A stretch of 64,000 nucleotides of DNA from Paenibacillus sp. FSL H3-0469 (GCF_038051945.1 NZ_CP150302.1:7564001-7628000), one strand, 5' to 3'. Positions 25,638 through 34,601 are shown, numbered from the stretch's first letter. Numbers and translations are program-made. Notes: generated by a model not told the origin, from the sequence alone.

Positions 25638-26606
25638 CTACTTGTGGGGCGGCACGAAGACAACACGCTGCTGACTGCCCGGCGGAGTCTTCCATACTTC
25701 TTCAATCTGAGATAGCGGATAAACGATAGGGTTCGCTGTGAGCTGACCCTCTGCAATGGCATGGATCAACGCCGGGAATTCCGCCAGATATCCGGCTGGC
25801 GTGACGGACCCCTGGCCGCTGCCGATGATCTGGAAGTTGGCAGAGCGGAGTGCAGCGGAAGGAATTGCAGCGTCCGCGCCAGCCATGGAACCGATCTGAA
25901 TCCAGGTTAACAGCCGGCTGCGGTCGGAACGGCGGGTTAATATCGGGAGCATAGCGAGTGCAGCAGGCTCACCCCACAAATAGTCGAGCACGATATCCAC
26001 TTCGGCTGAGGCTTCGCCGAGGTTCCGGGCCACAGTCCCGGGATCTCCGGCAAGCGATATGATTACATCCGCACCAAGCTGTGTAAGTGAACTGAGCCGT
26101 TGCGGGTTCCGCCCGGCGGCGATGATCTGACTGGCTCCCATAAGCTTGGCGATCTGAACGGCCATTTGCCCGGAGTTGCCGGTAGCGCCAAGAATGAGAA
26201 CCTTGAACCCGGACTTAGCCTGAATCCGGCGGCTGAGAGTCACCCAGGAGGACATGGCCGGATTCATTGCGGCGGCGATGAGCACGGGATCAGCATCTGC
26301 GGGTAGCGGGACAGCGCGGCGAAGATCGATGAGGGTCTGGTCTGCGAACGACCCCAGGGCATTATCGGTGGCTACAAAATACACCAGCTTGCCATCCGGG
26401 AGCCGTCCGACGCCGTCAATACCGGGGATTAGCGGCAGTTCATCCGTACTTGTGTAGTGAGATCCATTGGCTTGTGCCCGGACCCGGAGATGCAATCCGG
26501 CAGCGAGCACATCCACCAAAGCTTCGTGTTCTCCTGAAGGTACGAGAGCAGCAATCTTTTCGTATTTCGGACCTGAATCGAATGATCTTACAATAGCAGC
26601 GTACAT
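25638..26606 (-). CDS. Medium-chain (quinone oxidoreductase-like) alcohol dehydrogenase family protein
   Basis: NADPH-dependent oxidoreductase of 322 residues. The GroES-like N-terminal domain includes IPGIDGVGRLPDGKLVYF. The Rossmann motif is VLILGATGNSGQMAVQIAK (about residues 135-153). Catalytic zinc ligands of true alcohol dehydrogenases are not seen, so it is more like a zinc-free quinone reductase. It is divergent from a MarR gene, and three phased operators lie between them, which suggests induction by the compound that releases the MarR protein. Confidence 0.85.
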   Translation of the reverse strand: MYAAIVRSFDSGPKYEKIAALVPSGEHEALVDVLAAGLHLRVRAQANGSHYTSTDELPLIPGIDGVGRLPDGKLVYFVATDNALGSFADQTLIDLRRAVPLPADADPVLIAAAMNPAMSSWVTLSRRIQAKSGFKVLILGATGNSGQMAVQIAKLMGASQIIAAGRNPQRLSSLTQLGADVIISLAGDPGTVARNLGEASAEVDIVLDYLWGEPAALAMLPILTRRSDRSRLLTWIQIGSMAGADAAIPSAALRSANFQIIGSGQGSVTPAGYLAEFPALIHAIAEGQLTANPIVYPLSQIEEVWKTPPGSQQRVVFVPPHK

Positions 26607-26655
26607 AAATAGGCCTCCAATTTACCAGGATATTTATATCCGGGTGAGTGATTTT

Positions 26656-26712
26656 GTTTGTGAAACAAACTAAAAAGTTTGTAATACAAACAATATAGTT
26701 TGTATTACGTAC
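26656..26712. promoter_or_regulatory. Three operators in 21-bp phase between reductase and MarR genes
   Basis: GTTTGT-GAA-ACAAAC (26656-26670), GTTTGT-AAT-ACAAAC (26677-26691) and GTTTGT-ATT-ACGTAC (26698-26712) start exactly 21 bp apart, two helical turns, so all would face the same side of the DNA. The third has a weaker right half. The site is between divergent MarR and reductase genes and upstream of TACAAT (26733-26738), a possible -10 box for the MarR gene. Confidence 0.85.
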
Positions 26713-26783
26713 AATGTCAACGGCTACTGTGGTACAATAGGAGCAAACAAGTCTGAAATATACAAAAGTGCGGAGTGAAATCA

Positions 26784-27239
26784 ATGAGCAGTTACGATAA
26801 TTCTTTTGATAAGCTGGATGATCTCTCGATGGTAGACAGCCTTGTGCAGCTATCCTTCCTGGTGCAAAATATCCTTGCCCGAATAGGAACGGAGCATGAT
26901 CTGTCGATTATCCAGATCCGTCTGCTGGGGATACTGCGCGACCGGGAGCCGGGTATGCTGCAGCTGGCCAAGCATCTGGGCCTCGATAAATCCAGCATTA
27001 CAGGGCTCGTTGACCGGGCACAGCGCCGCGGGCTGGTAGAGCGTACCGTATCACAGATTGACCGGCGGGCATTCAATGTGAGGGCTACGGAGACAGGCTG
27101 GAAGATTATTCACGAGGTCGGGGAGCAGATCGAGCGTCAGATTATGGCGGTAACCGATAGTCTTACCGGGGAGGAGCAGGCGCAGATGATTGCCCTGGCC
27201 AGCAAGATTCTGGTCACTGCTCCAGGGGTGAGCCGCTGA
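26784..27239 (+). CDS. MarR-family transcriptional regulator
   Basis: Dimeric winged-helix repressor of 151 residues. The DNA-binding core reads MLQLAKHLGLDKSSITGLVD, followed by RAQRRGLVERTVSQIDRRAF (the wing with the conserved D-x-R). The ATG at 26784 has CGGAG 8 bp before it; an earlier GTG overlaps that site. It probably binds the three phased dyads upstream and represses itself and the divergent reductase gene. Confidence 0.92.
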   Translation: MSSYDNSFDKLDDLSMVDSLVQLSFLVQNILARIGTEHDLSIIQIRLLGILRDREPGMLQLAKHLGLDKSSITGLVDRAQRRGLVERTVSQIDRRAFNVRATETGWKIIHEVGEQIERQIMAVTDSLTGEEQAQMIALASKILVTAPGVSR

Positions 27240-27284
27240 TAAACGGTAGGGTTCTTGACGATGAAGCACATAGGAGGGATTTCC

Positions 27285-27662
27285 ATGGACCAGGAACTGA
27301 TGGATGAACTGGCGTCTCAATTCAGGAATTCGCTGAAGGTGCTGAACGCGGCCGGTGCCGAGACCCGGCAAGCCATCCTGATGGCCTTGCTGCAAGGGCC
27401 GCAAGATCCGGGTATGCGTGTAGGCGAGATAAGAGGGGCCACCCACTTTTCCCGTCCGGTCGTGTCCCATCATCTTAGAATCTTGATAGAGGCCGGAATT
27501 GTTAGCGTCCGCAAAGACGGCACCCGCAACTATTACCGGCTGGACTCTGGAAGCAAGCTGATGGTGCTCAAAAGCTTGGTGAACGGGCTGGAGAAGGTTC
27601 TGGCACAATGCGAACAAAGCAGCGATTCTCCTGTTAGGGAAGAACTGCTGCTTGAGGACTAA
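27285..27662 (+). CDS. ArsR-type winged-helix regulator
   Basis: Regulator of 125 residues. Core: LKVLNAAGAETRQAILMALL, then the recognition helix FSRPVVSHHLRILIEAGIV and the wing SVRKDGTRNYYRLD. The ATG at 27285 follows AGGAGGGA by 6 bp; the upstream in-frame TTG is unsupported. No clear metal-binding cysteine pair is present, so it may sense something other than metal. It lies 45 bp after the MarR gene and may be cotranscribed. It is convergent with the next MarR gene. Confidence 0.88.
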   Translation: MDQELMDELASQFRNSLKVLNAAGAETRQAILMALLQGPQDPGMRVGEIRGATHFSRPVVSHHLRILIEAGIVSVRKDGTRNYYRLDSGSKLMVLKSLVNGLEKVLAQCEQSSDSPVREELLLED

Positions 27663-27682
27663 GCTATTACTAATCTGAACTA

Positions 27683-28126
27683 TTAAGGTGTCTTGGTCCG
27701 CTCCGCCAGTGCAATAATGGACTTCTTATCCTGCTCGGTCAGCAGTGCCAGGAAGTGCTTGCGTATGGCCGTAGAGACTACCGGAAGTGCCTCATCCAGA
27801 ATGGACCGGCCGGCGGGAGTAATGTTAATCTGTACACCCCGGTCGGTATCCAGCGGTTTTCTTTGTACCAGACCACGCTTCTCCATCCGTGTCAGATGAT
27901 GGGATAGCCTGCTCTTGTCCCAGTCCATGGAGTCGGCTAGCTCCTGTTGGCGAAGCTTGCCCTCCCCGAACTGCACCAGCCTGTCTAATACTCCGAAGTC
28001 ACCCTCGGATAATCCTGTTTGCTCAGACATATCCTTCACAACACGGCCGAAGATTCGTTTGTAGGAGCCTTTCCACATATTCCAAATCCGCATTTCTTCT
28101 TCGTTTAATTCGTTCATATTATCCAT
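27683..28126 (-). CDS. MarR-family transcriptional regulator
   Basis: Winged-helix regulator of 147 residues. Core: LRQQELADSMDWDKSRLSHH, then LTRMEKRGLVQRKPLDTDRG. The ATG at 28126 has no strong ribosome binding site; the next Met codon is 3 codons in. It diverges from an aldo/keto reductase gene with three copies of a GGTTGA-N4-TCAACC operator between them, so it very probably represses that gene and itself. Confidence 0.9.
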   Translation of the reverse strand: MDNMNELNEEEMRIWNMWKGSYKRIFGRVVKDMSEQTGLSEGDFGVLDRLVQFGEGKLRQQELADSMDWDKSRLSHHLTRMEKRGLVQRKPLDTDRGVQINITPAGRSILDEALPVVSTAIRKHFLALLTEQDKKSIIALAERTKTP

Positions 28127-28142
28127 AGAAGAATCATATCAT

Positions 28143-28235
28143 GGTTGACGTATCAACCACAAGGTGTTACTGTGTATTTATAAGTTGACATGTCAACCAA
28201 AGGAGAGATGTATTGTTTTGGTTGATATGTCAACC
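28143..28235. promoter_or_regulatory. Triple GGTTGA-N4-TCAACC operator between MarR and aldo/keto reductase genes
   Basis: GGTTGACGTATCAACC (28143-28158), AGTTGACATGTCAACC (28183-28198) and GGTTGATATGTCAACC (28220-28235) are near-identical 16-bp dyads, 40 and 37 bp apart. The middle one contains TTGACA, a possible -35 box. The MarR protein encoded at 27683-28126 is the obvious candidate ligand. Confidence 0.9.
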
Positions 28236-28266
28236 TATATCAGATATGAAGGGGTGTTTTTATTCT

Positions 28267-29238
28267 ATGGAATATGTGAAGCTTGGAGTAAGCGGATTGG
28301 ATATATCAAGGTTAAGTCTGGGAACTATGGGCTTCGGTGTGCCGGAACGCGGCAATACGCCCTGGTTGCTGGATGAAGAGAGCAGCAGACCGATCATTAG
28401 AAGAGCAGTCGAATTAGGCATTAACTTCTTCAGTACAGCCAATATGTATTCAGATGGCACCAGTGAAGAAATACTAGGACGCGCAATCAAGGATTTTGCC
28501 CGCCGGGAAGAAGTTGTGCTGGCCACGAAGGTGTTCGTCCCCATGCGGAAGGGTCCGAATGCGATGGGTCTCTCCCGTAAAACCATAATGACCGAGATTG
28601 ACCACAGCCTAAGACGGCTCGGAACAGACTACATTGACCTCTATCAAATTCACCGTTATGATCCGAATACGCCCATTGAGGAGACGATGGAGGCTCTGCA
28701 TGATATCGTGAAGGCGGGGAAGGCGCGTTATATTGGAGCATCTTCTATGCTGGCATGGCAATTTGCGAAGGCCCAGCATGCCGCAGAACGAAATGGCTGG
28801 ACCCGGTTCATCTCGATGGAGAATAGGCTGAACTTGCTCTACCGGGAAGAGGAGAGGGAGATGCTCCCGCTGTGTAAGGATCAAGGAGTGGGCATTACTC
28901 CTTATTTGCCACTGGCTGCAGGCCGCTTAACCAGAGATTGGGATCAGTTCACTGAACGTTCAGAGAAGGACCAGGTTGCCAAGGCGATGTTCGCAAGAAC
29001 GGAAGAGGCGGACCGCAAAGTTGCACACAGAGTAGCAGAAGTTGCTGCTAACCGGGGGATTTCGCGCGCACAAATCGCTCTGGCCTGGCTGCTGCACAAG
29101 CAAGAGGTTACTGCTCCGGTCATCGGGTCTACCCGGATCAGCCATCTGGAAGAAGCAGTAGCGTCACTATCTGTGCAATTGACACCTGAAGAAATCATCA
29201 GCCTGGAAGAACTTTATATTCCTCATTCATTACAATAA
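28267..29238 (+). CDS. Aldo/keto reductase
   Basis: NADPH-dependent oxidoreductase with TIM-barrel fold, 323 residues. The N-terminus MEYVKLGVSGLDISRLSLGT is typical. The catalytic Tyr lies in FFSTANMYSDGTSEE, the Lys in VLATKVF and the His in DLYQIHRYD. The C-terminal cofactor region is APVIGSTRISHLEEAV. The start at 28267 is chosen to fit the family N-terminus, with AGGGGTG about 10 bp upstream; an earlier TTG at 28213 would overlap an operator. It is likely induced when the divergent MarR protein leaves its operators. Confidence 0.9.
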   Translation: MEYVKLGVSGLDISRLSLGTMGFGVPERGNTPWLLDEESSRPIIRRAVELGINFFSTANMYSDGTSEEILGRAIKDFARREEVVLATKVFVPMRKGPNAMGLSRKTIMTEIDHSLRRLGTDYIDLYQIHRYDPNTPIEETMEALHDIVKAGKARYIGASSMLAWQFAKAQHAAERNGWTRFISMENRLNLLYREEEREMLPLCKDQGVGITPYLPLAAGRLTRDWDQFTERSEKDQVAKAMFARTEEADRKVAHRVAEVAANRGISRAQIALAWLLHKQEVTAPVIGSTRISHLEEAVASLSVQLTPEEIISLEELYIPHSLQ

Positions 29239-29256
29239 ACCATACGGATCTATGAG

Positions 29257-29281
29257 CGGACACTCTAGCGGTGTCCGTTTC
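29257..29281 (+). terminator. Terminator after aldo/keto reductase gene
   Basis: CGGACAC-loop-GTGTCCG (7-bp stem) followed by TTTCTCG. It is a modest but well-placed terminator. Confidence 0.65.
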
Positions 29282-29346
29282 TCGTTGAAGTTAGAAATAA
29301 TGACTTCGTCTGTTGTGGCAGAAGGATATCCGTTAATTAAGCCATC

Positions 29347-29404
29347 TTGTTCCATACAAACCTATTATGCTATAATTACTTACCGACAGACAGTCGGTCG
29401 GTAA
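29347..29404 (+). promoter_or_regulatory. Promoter and TetR operator of the export cassette
   Basis: TTGTTC (29347-29352) and TATAAT (29371-29376), spacing 18 bp. A 25-bp dyad from 29380 to 29404 has outer arms TTACCGAC and GTCGGTAA and lies over the transcription start. This is the expected position for a TetR-type autorepressor site for the gene at 29475. Confidence 0.8.
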
Positions 29405-29474
29405 ATCAGCTATGATAAGCATATTTCCAAGCACAGGCAGAACAATCCAAGCTTCACCATAAGGAGACATGACC

Positions 29475-30140
29475 ATGAGAGTTGTCAAAGAAGCGGAAGC
29501 CCGCAGAAATGAGATTCTGGATGCAGCCGGGGAGCTGTTCGGACAGAAGGGCTTCGACGGTACGAGCACTGGCGATATTCTGGGCAAGGTCGGCATTGCA
29601 CGCGGGACGCTATATTATCACTTCAAGTCGAAGGAGGATATTATGGACGCGCTGATTGAGCGGACGAATGCCACTATCCTTCATGCCGCACAGCAGGTTG
29701 CTGAAGATAAGAGCATACCCGTCATTGACCGGATTCTCCGTGTAGTCATGGCGCTGAACATCAGCAGCGGAGACGGCAGCAGCACCGGGATCATGGAGCA
29801 TATCCACAAGCCGCAGAATGCGCTGATGCATCAAAAGGTTCAGAAGGCGGTCATCCGCAGCGTTCCGCCCATTCTGGCCTCCATCATCAGCGAGGGAATA
29901 GAGCAGGGGATATTCAGTACTCCCTATCCGTATGAATGTATGGAGATGGTTGTAGTCTATGCCACCACCATTTTTGATAATGACATGGTTGACATGACGG
30001 AGGAAGAGCGGATGTTACGCATTCTGGCCTTCATTGCCAATGTGGAACGGCTGCTTGGTGCTGCGGGCGGAAGTCTGATGAGTGTGATGCAGATGTTCGG
30101 CGGCGCAGGTGAAGCCAATGTGGAGCATAGGGATGAATAG
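29475..30140 (+). CDS. TetR-family transcriptional regulator
   Basis: Repressor of 221 residues. The HTH reads ILDAAGELFGQKGFDGTSTG, then VGIARGTLYYHFKSKEDIM. The variable C-terminal domain would bind an inducer. The ATG at 29475 has AAGGAG 8 bp upstream; an ATG 6 bp earlier is too close to it. It heads an operon with an MFS exporter and an ABC exporter, and a TetR-type dyad lies at its promoter, so it likely controls the set in response to a toxic compound. Confidence 0.93.
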   Translation: MRVVKEAEARRNEILDAAGELFGQKGFDGTSTGDILGKVGIARGTLYYHFKSKEDIMDALIERTNATILHAAQQVAEDKSIPVIDRILRVVMALNISSGDGSSTGIMEHIHKPQNALMHQKVQKAVIRSVPPILASIISEGIEQGIFSTPYPYECMEMVVVYATTIFDNDMVDMTEEERMLRILAFIANVERLLGAAGGSLMSVMQMFGGAGEANVEHRDE

Positions 30141-31413
30141 CTCCGGCACAGGGTTCGGCAGATTTCTGTTTCTGTGGTCAGGGCAACTGATCTCAGCCAT
30201 CGGCAGCGGGCTCACCGCGTTCGGGCTGGGGATCTATACCTTACAGCAGACCGGGCAGGCATCGGCGATGGCGCTGGTGACCCTGCTGGCATTCATGCCT
30301 TCCCTGCTGCTAAGTCCTGTCGCAGGCGTGCTGGCGGACCGCTATGACCGCAGGCTGCTGATGGTAATTGGAGACAGTCTATCTGCCTTAGGTCTGATCT
30401 ATATTCTGGTCTGCCTGCTGAATGGAGAAGCGCAGCTGTGGCAGATATGCTTAGGCGTGACCGTCAGCTCGGTGTTCTCCTCTCTGCTTGATCCCGCCTA
30501 TAAGGCTACGGTAACGGATCTGCTCACCGAAGAGCAGTATACGAAGGCCAGCGGTTTTGTACAGATTGCCGGCTCCGCCAAATATCTGATTTCGCCGCTT
30601 ATTGCCGGGCTGCTGCTGACAGTGTCTGATGTGAAGCTGCTGCTGATCATCGACATCTGTACATTTTTCTTAACCGTACCGACTACCCTTGCCGTCCGCA
30701 GCGGTCTGGCCTCCAAGCAGGCGGAACAGGCACAGGCCTTTATCCGGGAATTCAAAGAAGGCTGGCGAGCGGTCTCCGGGAACCGTGGGGTGCTGGTGCT
30801 GGTGATTATGACCTCGGTCATGACCTTCTTCATCGGATTCATTGAGACCTTGTCCATGCCGATGATTCTGGCGTTCTCCAGCAGTGCGGTCTTGGGGACG
30901 CTGGAGACGGTCATGGCCTCGGGAATGCTGGTGTCGAGTGTCGTGATAGGGATGCTGCGGATACAAAAGAATTTCGTGCGCATGCTGGCAGTGTCGCTTT
31001 TTTGCTCAGGAATCAGTATCGCGGTCTTCGGTCTGCGTGAGAATATTGTGCTGATTGGCGCTGCGGGGTTTATGTTTTTTGCCATGCTGCCCTTCACGAA
31101 TACTGCCCTGGATTATCTGGTCCGCACCAATATCGATAATTCGGTTCAGGGTAGAGCCTGGTCACTGATCGGACTGCTCTCACAGCTCGGATTCGTGGCG
31201 GCCTATATGCTGGCGGGTGTGCTGGCAGATTACGTATTTACTCCATTGCTGGTGAGCGGCGGAGTCCTGGCGGATAGTGTGGGACGGATTATCGGCACAG
31301 GCAGCGGGCGGGGGATGGGACTTCTCATTATTATTGCCGGGCTGCTGTTAAGCGCCGCTTCGGTCATGATCTATCGGCTTAAATCCATTACAAGTCTTGA
31401 GAGCAGGGGGTAA
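30133..31413 (+). CDS. MFS efflux transporter (MefA/enterobactin exporter-like)
   Basis: Twelve-segment exporter of 426 residues. The first segment (FLFLWSGQLISAIGSGLTAF) and the motif GVLADRYDRRLLMVIGD after TM2 place it in the drug-proton antiporter group. The ATG at 30133 overlaps the TetR stop by 8 bp and has GGAG 7 bp upstream. Cotranscription with TetR and the ABC exporter suggests a combined resistance or export function. The substrate is unknown. Confidence 0.9.
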   Translation: MNSSGTGFGRFLFLWSGQLISAIGSGLTAFGLGIYTLQQTGQASAMALVTLLAFMPSLLLSPVAGVLADRYDRRLLMVIGDSLSALGLIYILVCLLNGEAQLWQICLGVTVSSVFSSLLDPAYKATVTDLLTEEQYTKASGFVQIAGSAKYLISPLIAGLLLTVSDVKLLLIIDICTFFLTVPTTLAVRSGLASKQAEQAQAFIREFKEGWRAVSGNRGVLVLVIMTSVMTFFIGFIETLSMPMILAFSSSAVLGTLETVMASGMLVSSVVIGMLRIQKNFVRMLAVSLFCSGISIAVFGLRENIVLIGAAGFMFFAMLPFTNTALDYLVRTNIDNSVQGRAWSLIGLLSQLGFVAAYMLAGVLADYVFTPLLVSGGVLADSVGRIIGTGSGRGMGLLIIIAGLLLSAASVMIYRLKSITSLESRG

Positions 31414-31416
31414 GCT

Positions 31417-33735
31417 ATGTTTTACCGAATAATCCGCAGCGATATCCGCACAAGCAAGGGAATCACGCTGACGACTATGCTGTTCGTAGCTGCCGCAGCC
31501 ATGCTCGTCTCTCTGTCAGCCATTCTGGTCGTCAACCTGACAGGGGCCATTGATCATCTGATGACACAGGCGAAGACGCCGCATTTTCTGCAGATGCATT
31601 CCGGACAGCTGAATCAAGCCCGGCTCACGGCCTTCGCAGAGCAGAACAGCAAGGTTGAGGATCACCAGGTGCTTGAGTTCCTCAACATAGAAGGCGCGAA
31701 GATTGGTATGGACGGCCATACGCTTATTGACAGTGTCCAGGATAACGGCTTCAGCACACAGAGCAGGAAGTTTGATTATCTGCTTGATCTGGACGGGAAG
31801 GTGATTGATGTACGGGGCGGCGAGGTGTATGTCCCGATCAGTTATATGAAGGATGGCTCCATCAAGGCCGGAGGGACGGTTACCGTGGGTGACACAAGCC
31901 TCACCGTAGCGGGGTTCCTGCGGGATTCACAGATGAACTCGCTGCTCGCTTCGTCGAAGCGGTTCCTCGTCAGCCCGGCGGATTATGCAGAGCTGGCGCA
32001 GTACGGAACCACGGAATATCTGATTGAGTTCAGGCTGAAGAACCTGTCGATGCTGGGGGCCTTTGAGACCGACTATACCGCAGCGGGACTTGAGGGGAAC
32101 GGCCCGGTGATTACATATCCCCTGTTCAGAGTGCTTAATGCGATTTCTGACGGGCTGATGATTGCGGTGATCCTGCTGGCGAGCGTTTTGGTCGTTATTA
32201 TTGCTTTTCTATGTATACGGTTCACCCTTATGGCTACCATCGAGAGCGATTACCGGGAGATTGGTGTTATGAAGGCCATCGGCCTGCGCGTCTCGGATCT
32301 GAAAAGAATCTATCTGGCCAAATACGCAGCGATAGCCGCTCTGGGCAGCCTCCTTGGCCTCACGTTATCATTCATCTTCAGAGGTCTGCTCCTTGAGAAT
32401 ATCAGGCTGTATATGGGCGAAAGTGCGCATCCGGCGCTTGCCCTAGCCTGCGGTGTCCTTGGTGTAGTGCTTGTATTCCTTACTATTGTTGTCTATGTGA
32501 ACAGGGTGCTGAAGCGTTTCCGCAGGATTTCGGCGGTCGAAGCCATCCGTTATGGCACATCCCAGGAGACCCGGATGGGCTCCAGACGTTTCACCTTGAG
32601 CGGCAACCGGCTGCTGAACACGAATGTCTATCTGGGGGTTAAGGATGTTGTGTCCAGAAAAGGTCTATACGCAACCATGCTTGCGGTGCTCGTCATCTCT
32701 TCCTTCCTGATGATTGTGCCCCAGAATCTCTATCATACGATTTCCTCCCGGGGCTTCATTACATATATGGGCATCGGTGACAGTGATTTGCGCATGGATA
32801 TCCAGCAGACTGACCATATTGCTGAGAAGGCCGCAGAGGTTGTGCGGGTCATGGACGAGGATCAGTCGGTATCCCGCTATGCTGTGCTTACCACCCGGGC
32901 GCTTAACGTACAGCTCGATCATGGAGCCGGGGAACGGTTAAAGGTTGAGCTGGGAGACCATTCTATTTTCCCGGTGGCCTATTCGGAAGGGCGGAGACCG
33001 GAGGCAGCGGATGAAATCGCCCTGTCTGCCGTCAATGCGAAAGATCTGGGCAAAAAGCCCGGGGATTCCCTCGTCCTTCTGCTTGACGGAGAACCGCAGA
33101 CGCTTACGGTAAGCGGAATTTATTCCGATGTGACCAACGGCGGTAAAACGGCCAAGGCCGTATTCACTACACGATCAGCAGAGGCGATGTGGTCTGTCAT
33201 CTATGCAGAGCTGGCAGATAAGTCGCTGGTGGGCAGCACAGTCTCCGAATATGCCCGGCAGTTCAGTTATGCCAAGGTGTCAGGGATTGATGAATATGTG
33301 ACACAGACCTTCGGCTCCACCATCCGTTCAGTCGGTAAGGCCGCATGGGCTGCTCTGGCCGTAATGCTGGTCCTTAATGTACTGATTACCCTGCTGTTTA
33401 TGCGTATGCTTGTAGCTAAGGACCGTTATCCTATTGCTGTCATGAAATCCATGGGCTTCCGGAATTCGGATCTGACGGTACAGTATTATACGCGTTCTAT
33501 ATTTGTACTTGTGATCGGGATGGTGCTGGGAACCCTGCTGGCGAACACCCTGGGGCAGATTCTTGCAGGGGCTGTGATCTCCTCCTTCGGGGCATCGTCC
33601 TTCAAGTTCGTGGTCCATCCGCTCTCCGCGTATCTGCTGTGTCCGCTGCTAATGACCGGTTCTGTACTCATCGGGGCGGTTACCGGAACCTCGGGCATCG
33701 GCCGCATTCAAATATCCGGCAATATTAAGGAGTAG
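31417..33735 (+). CDS. ABC exporter permease, FtsX-like (two FtsX domains)
   Basis: Membrane protein of 772 residues. There is one membrane segment near residues 20-45, an extracellular domain to ~240, three segments ~245-370 with cytoplasmic ESDYREIGVMKAIGLR, a fourth at ~420, a second extracellular domain, and three segments from ~640 with RYPIAVMKSMGFRNSDL. This duplicated FtsX arrangement occurs in MacB/BceB-like exporters. It starts 3 bp after the MFS gene and is followed by its ATPase. It probably exports or detaches a peptide or drug from the membrane. Confidence 0.9.
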   Translation: MFYRIIRSDIRTSKGITLTTMLFVAAAAMLVSLSAILVVNLTGAIDHLMTQAKTPHFLQMHSGQLNQARLTAFAEQNSKVEDHQVLEFLNIEGAKIGMDGHTLIDSVQDNGFSTQSRKFDYLLDLDGKVIDVRGGEVYVPISYMKDGSIKAGGTVTVGDTSLTVAGFLRDSQMNSLLASSKRFLVSPADYAELAQYGTTEYLIEFRLKNLSMLGAFETDYTAAGLEGNGPVITYPLFRVLNAISDGLMIAVILLASVLVVIIAFLCIRFTLMATIESDYREIGVMKAIGLRVSDLKRIYLAKYAAIAALGSLLGLTLSFIFRGLLLENIRLYMGESAHPALALACGVLGVVLVFLTIVVYVNRVLKRFRRISAVEAIRYGTSQETRMGSRRFTLSGNRLLNTNVYLGVKDVVSRKGLYATMLAVLVISSFLMIVPQNLYHTISSRGFITYMGIGDSDLRMDIQQTDHIAEKAAEVVRVMDEDQSVSRYAVLTTRALNVQLDHGAGERLKVELGDHSIFPVAYSEGRRPEAADEIALSAVNAKDLGKKPGDSLVLLLDGEPQTLTVSGIYSDVTNGGKTAKAVFTTRSAEAMWSVIYAELADKSLVGSTVSEYARQFSYAKVSGIDEYVTQTFGSTIRSVGKAAWAALAVMLVLNVLITLLFMRMLVAKDRYPIAVMKSMGFRNSDLTVQYYTRSIFVLVIGMVLGTLLANTLGQILAGAVISSFGASSFKFVVHPLSAYLLCPLLMTGSVLIGAVTGTSGIGRIQISGNIKE

Positions 33736-33744
33736 ATCAGGAAG

Positions 33745-34503
33745 ATGAAGAAGATTATTTCGGGTCAAAATATAACCAAACAATATGGCACCGGCGCGGA
33801 GCAGCGCAAGGTGCTGGACGGAGTATCTGTCGATATTCACGAAGGTGAATTCGTCTCGGTGATGGGACCCTCAGGCTCAGGGAAATCCACGCTGATGTTT
33901 GCACTGAGCGGAATGGACCGGATCGACTGGGGCCTGGTTGCTTTTGAGGGCAGGGATCTGGGAACACTGGAGGGCGATGAGCTTGCGGATCTACGCAGAA
34001 CGGAGATGGGCTTCGTATTCCAGCAGCCGACGCTGATGAAGAATCTGAACATCCTGGATAATATTATTCTGCCGTCGATGCGCGGTAACCGGCGGAAGGT
34101 TGCGGCCATTACAGATAAGGCGCAGCAGCTTATGCACAAGGCAGGGATTGCGGAGCTGGCGAAGCGTAATATTACGGAGGCTTCGGGCGGACAGCTGCAA
34201 CGGGCGGGCATTTGCCGCGCGCTGATGGGCAGTCCGCGCATTATTTTCGGGGATGAGCCGACCGGTGCACTGAATCTGAAGGCTGCCGAGGAGATCATGG
34301 ACCTGCTGTCCGGGATCAATGAAGAAGGTACGGCAATCATGCTGGTCACCCATGATGCCACCGTGGCGGCCAGGACGCAGCGGATTATGTTCATGTGCGA
34401 CGGCCGGATCGTCGATGAGCTGCGCCTGCCGAAATACAGCGGAGGGACGCTTGAGCCCCGCATGAACTTAATCACGGCGAAAATGCGTGAGATTGGGATT
34501 TAA
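33745..34503 (+). CDS. ABC exporter ATPase, LolD/MacB/BceA type
   Basis: ATPase of 252 residues for the FtsX-like permease upstream. Walker A GPSGSGKST (about residues 41-49), Q-loop MGFVFQQPTLM, signature SGGQLQRAGICRAL, Walker B IIFGDEPTGALN, switch His in VTHDA. The last 18 codons and 7 bp beyond the stop are duplicated at 39758-39820, with one synonymous difference (CGT/CGG). This marks the left border of the AT-rich islet. Confidence 0.92.
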   Translation: MKKIISGQNITKQYGTGAEQRKVLDGVSVDIHEGEFVSVMGPSGSGKSTLMFALSGMDRIDWGLVAFEGRDLGTLEGDELADLRRTEMGFVFQQPTLMKNLNILDNIILPSMRGNRRKVAAITDKAQQLMHKAGIAELAKRNITEASGGQLQRAGICRALMGSPRIIFGDEPTGALNLKAAEEIMDLLSGINEEGTAIMLVTHDATVAARTQRIMFMCDGRIVDELRLPKYSGGTLEPRMNLITAKMREIGI

Positions 34504-34510
34504 TAGAAAT
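34448..34510 (+). repeat. 63-bp direct repeat, left copy (end of ATPase gene)
   Basis: Identical to 39758-39820 except at 34488 (T here, G there). It comprises the 3' end of the ATPase coding sequence and 7 bp after its stop. Identity ends abruptly at both sides. The two copies bracket a 5.3-kb AT-rich segment. Confidence 0.97.
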
Positions 34511-34556
34511 AAAATAATTGAGTTCAGCATGTCCTCTAAAGCTGCAAAATTACTGA

Positions 34557-34601
34557 TAAAAAACATTACTGAGCACCTAAATGCTTAGTAATGTTTTTTA
34601 T
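34557..34601 (+). terminator. Terminator at left end of islet
   Basis: AAAAAACATTACT...AGTAATGTTTTTT forms a 13-bp stem, with an inner GCA/TGC pair set and a T tract. It separates the TetR cassette from the sigma-factor cluster. The 340 bp from 34504 to 34842 hold no other gene. Confidence 0.88.
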
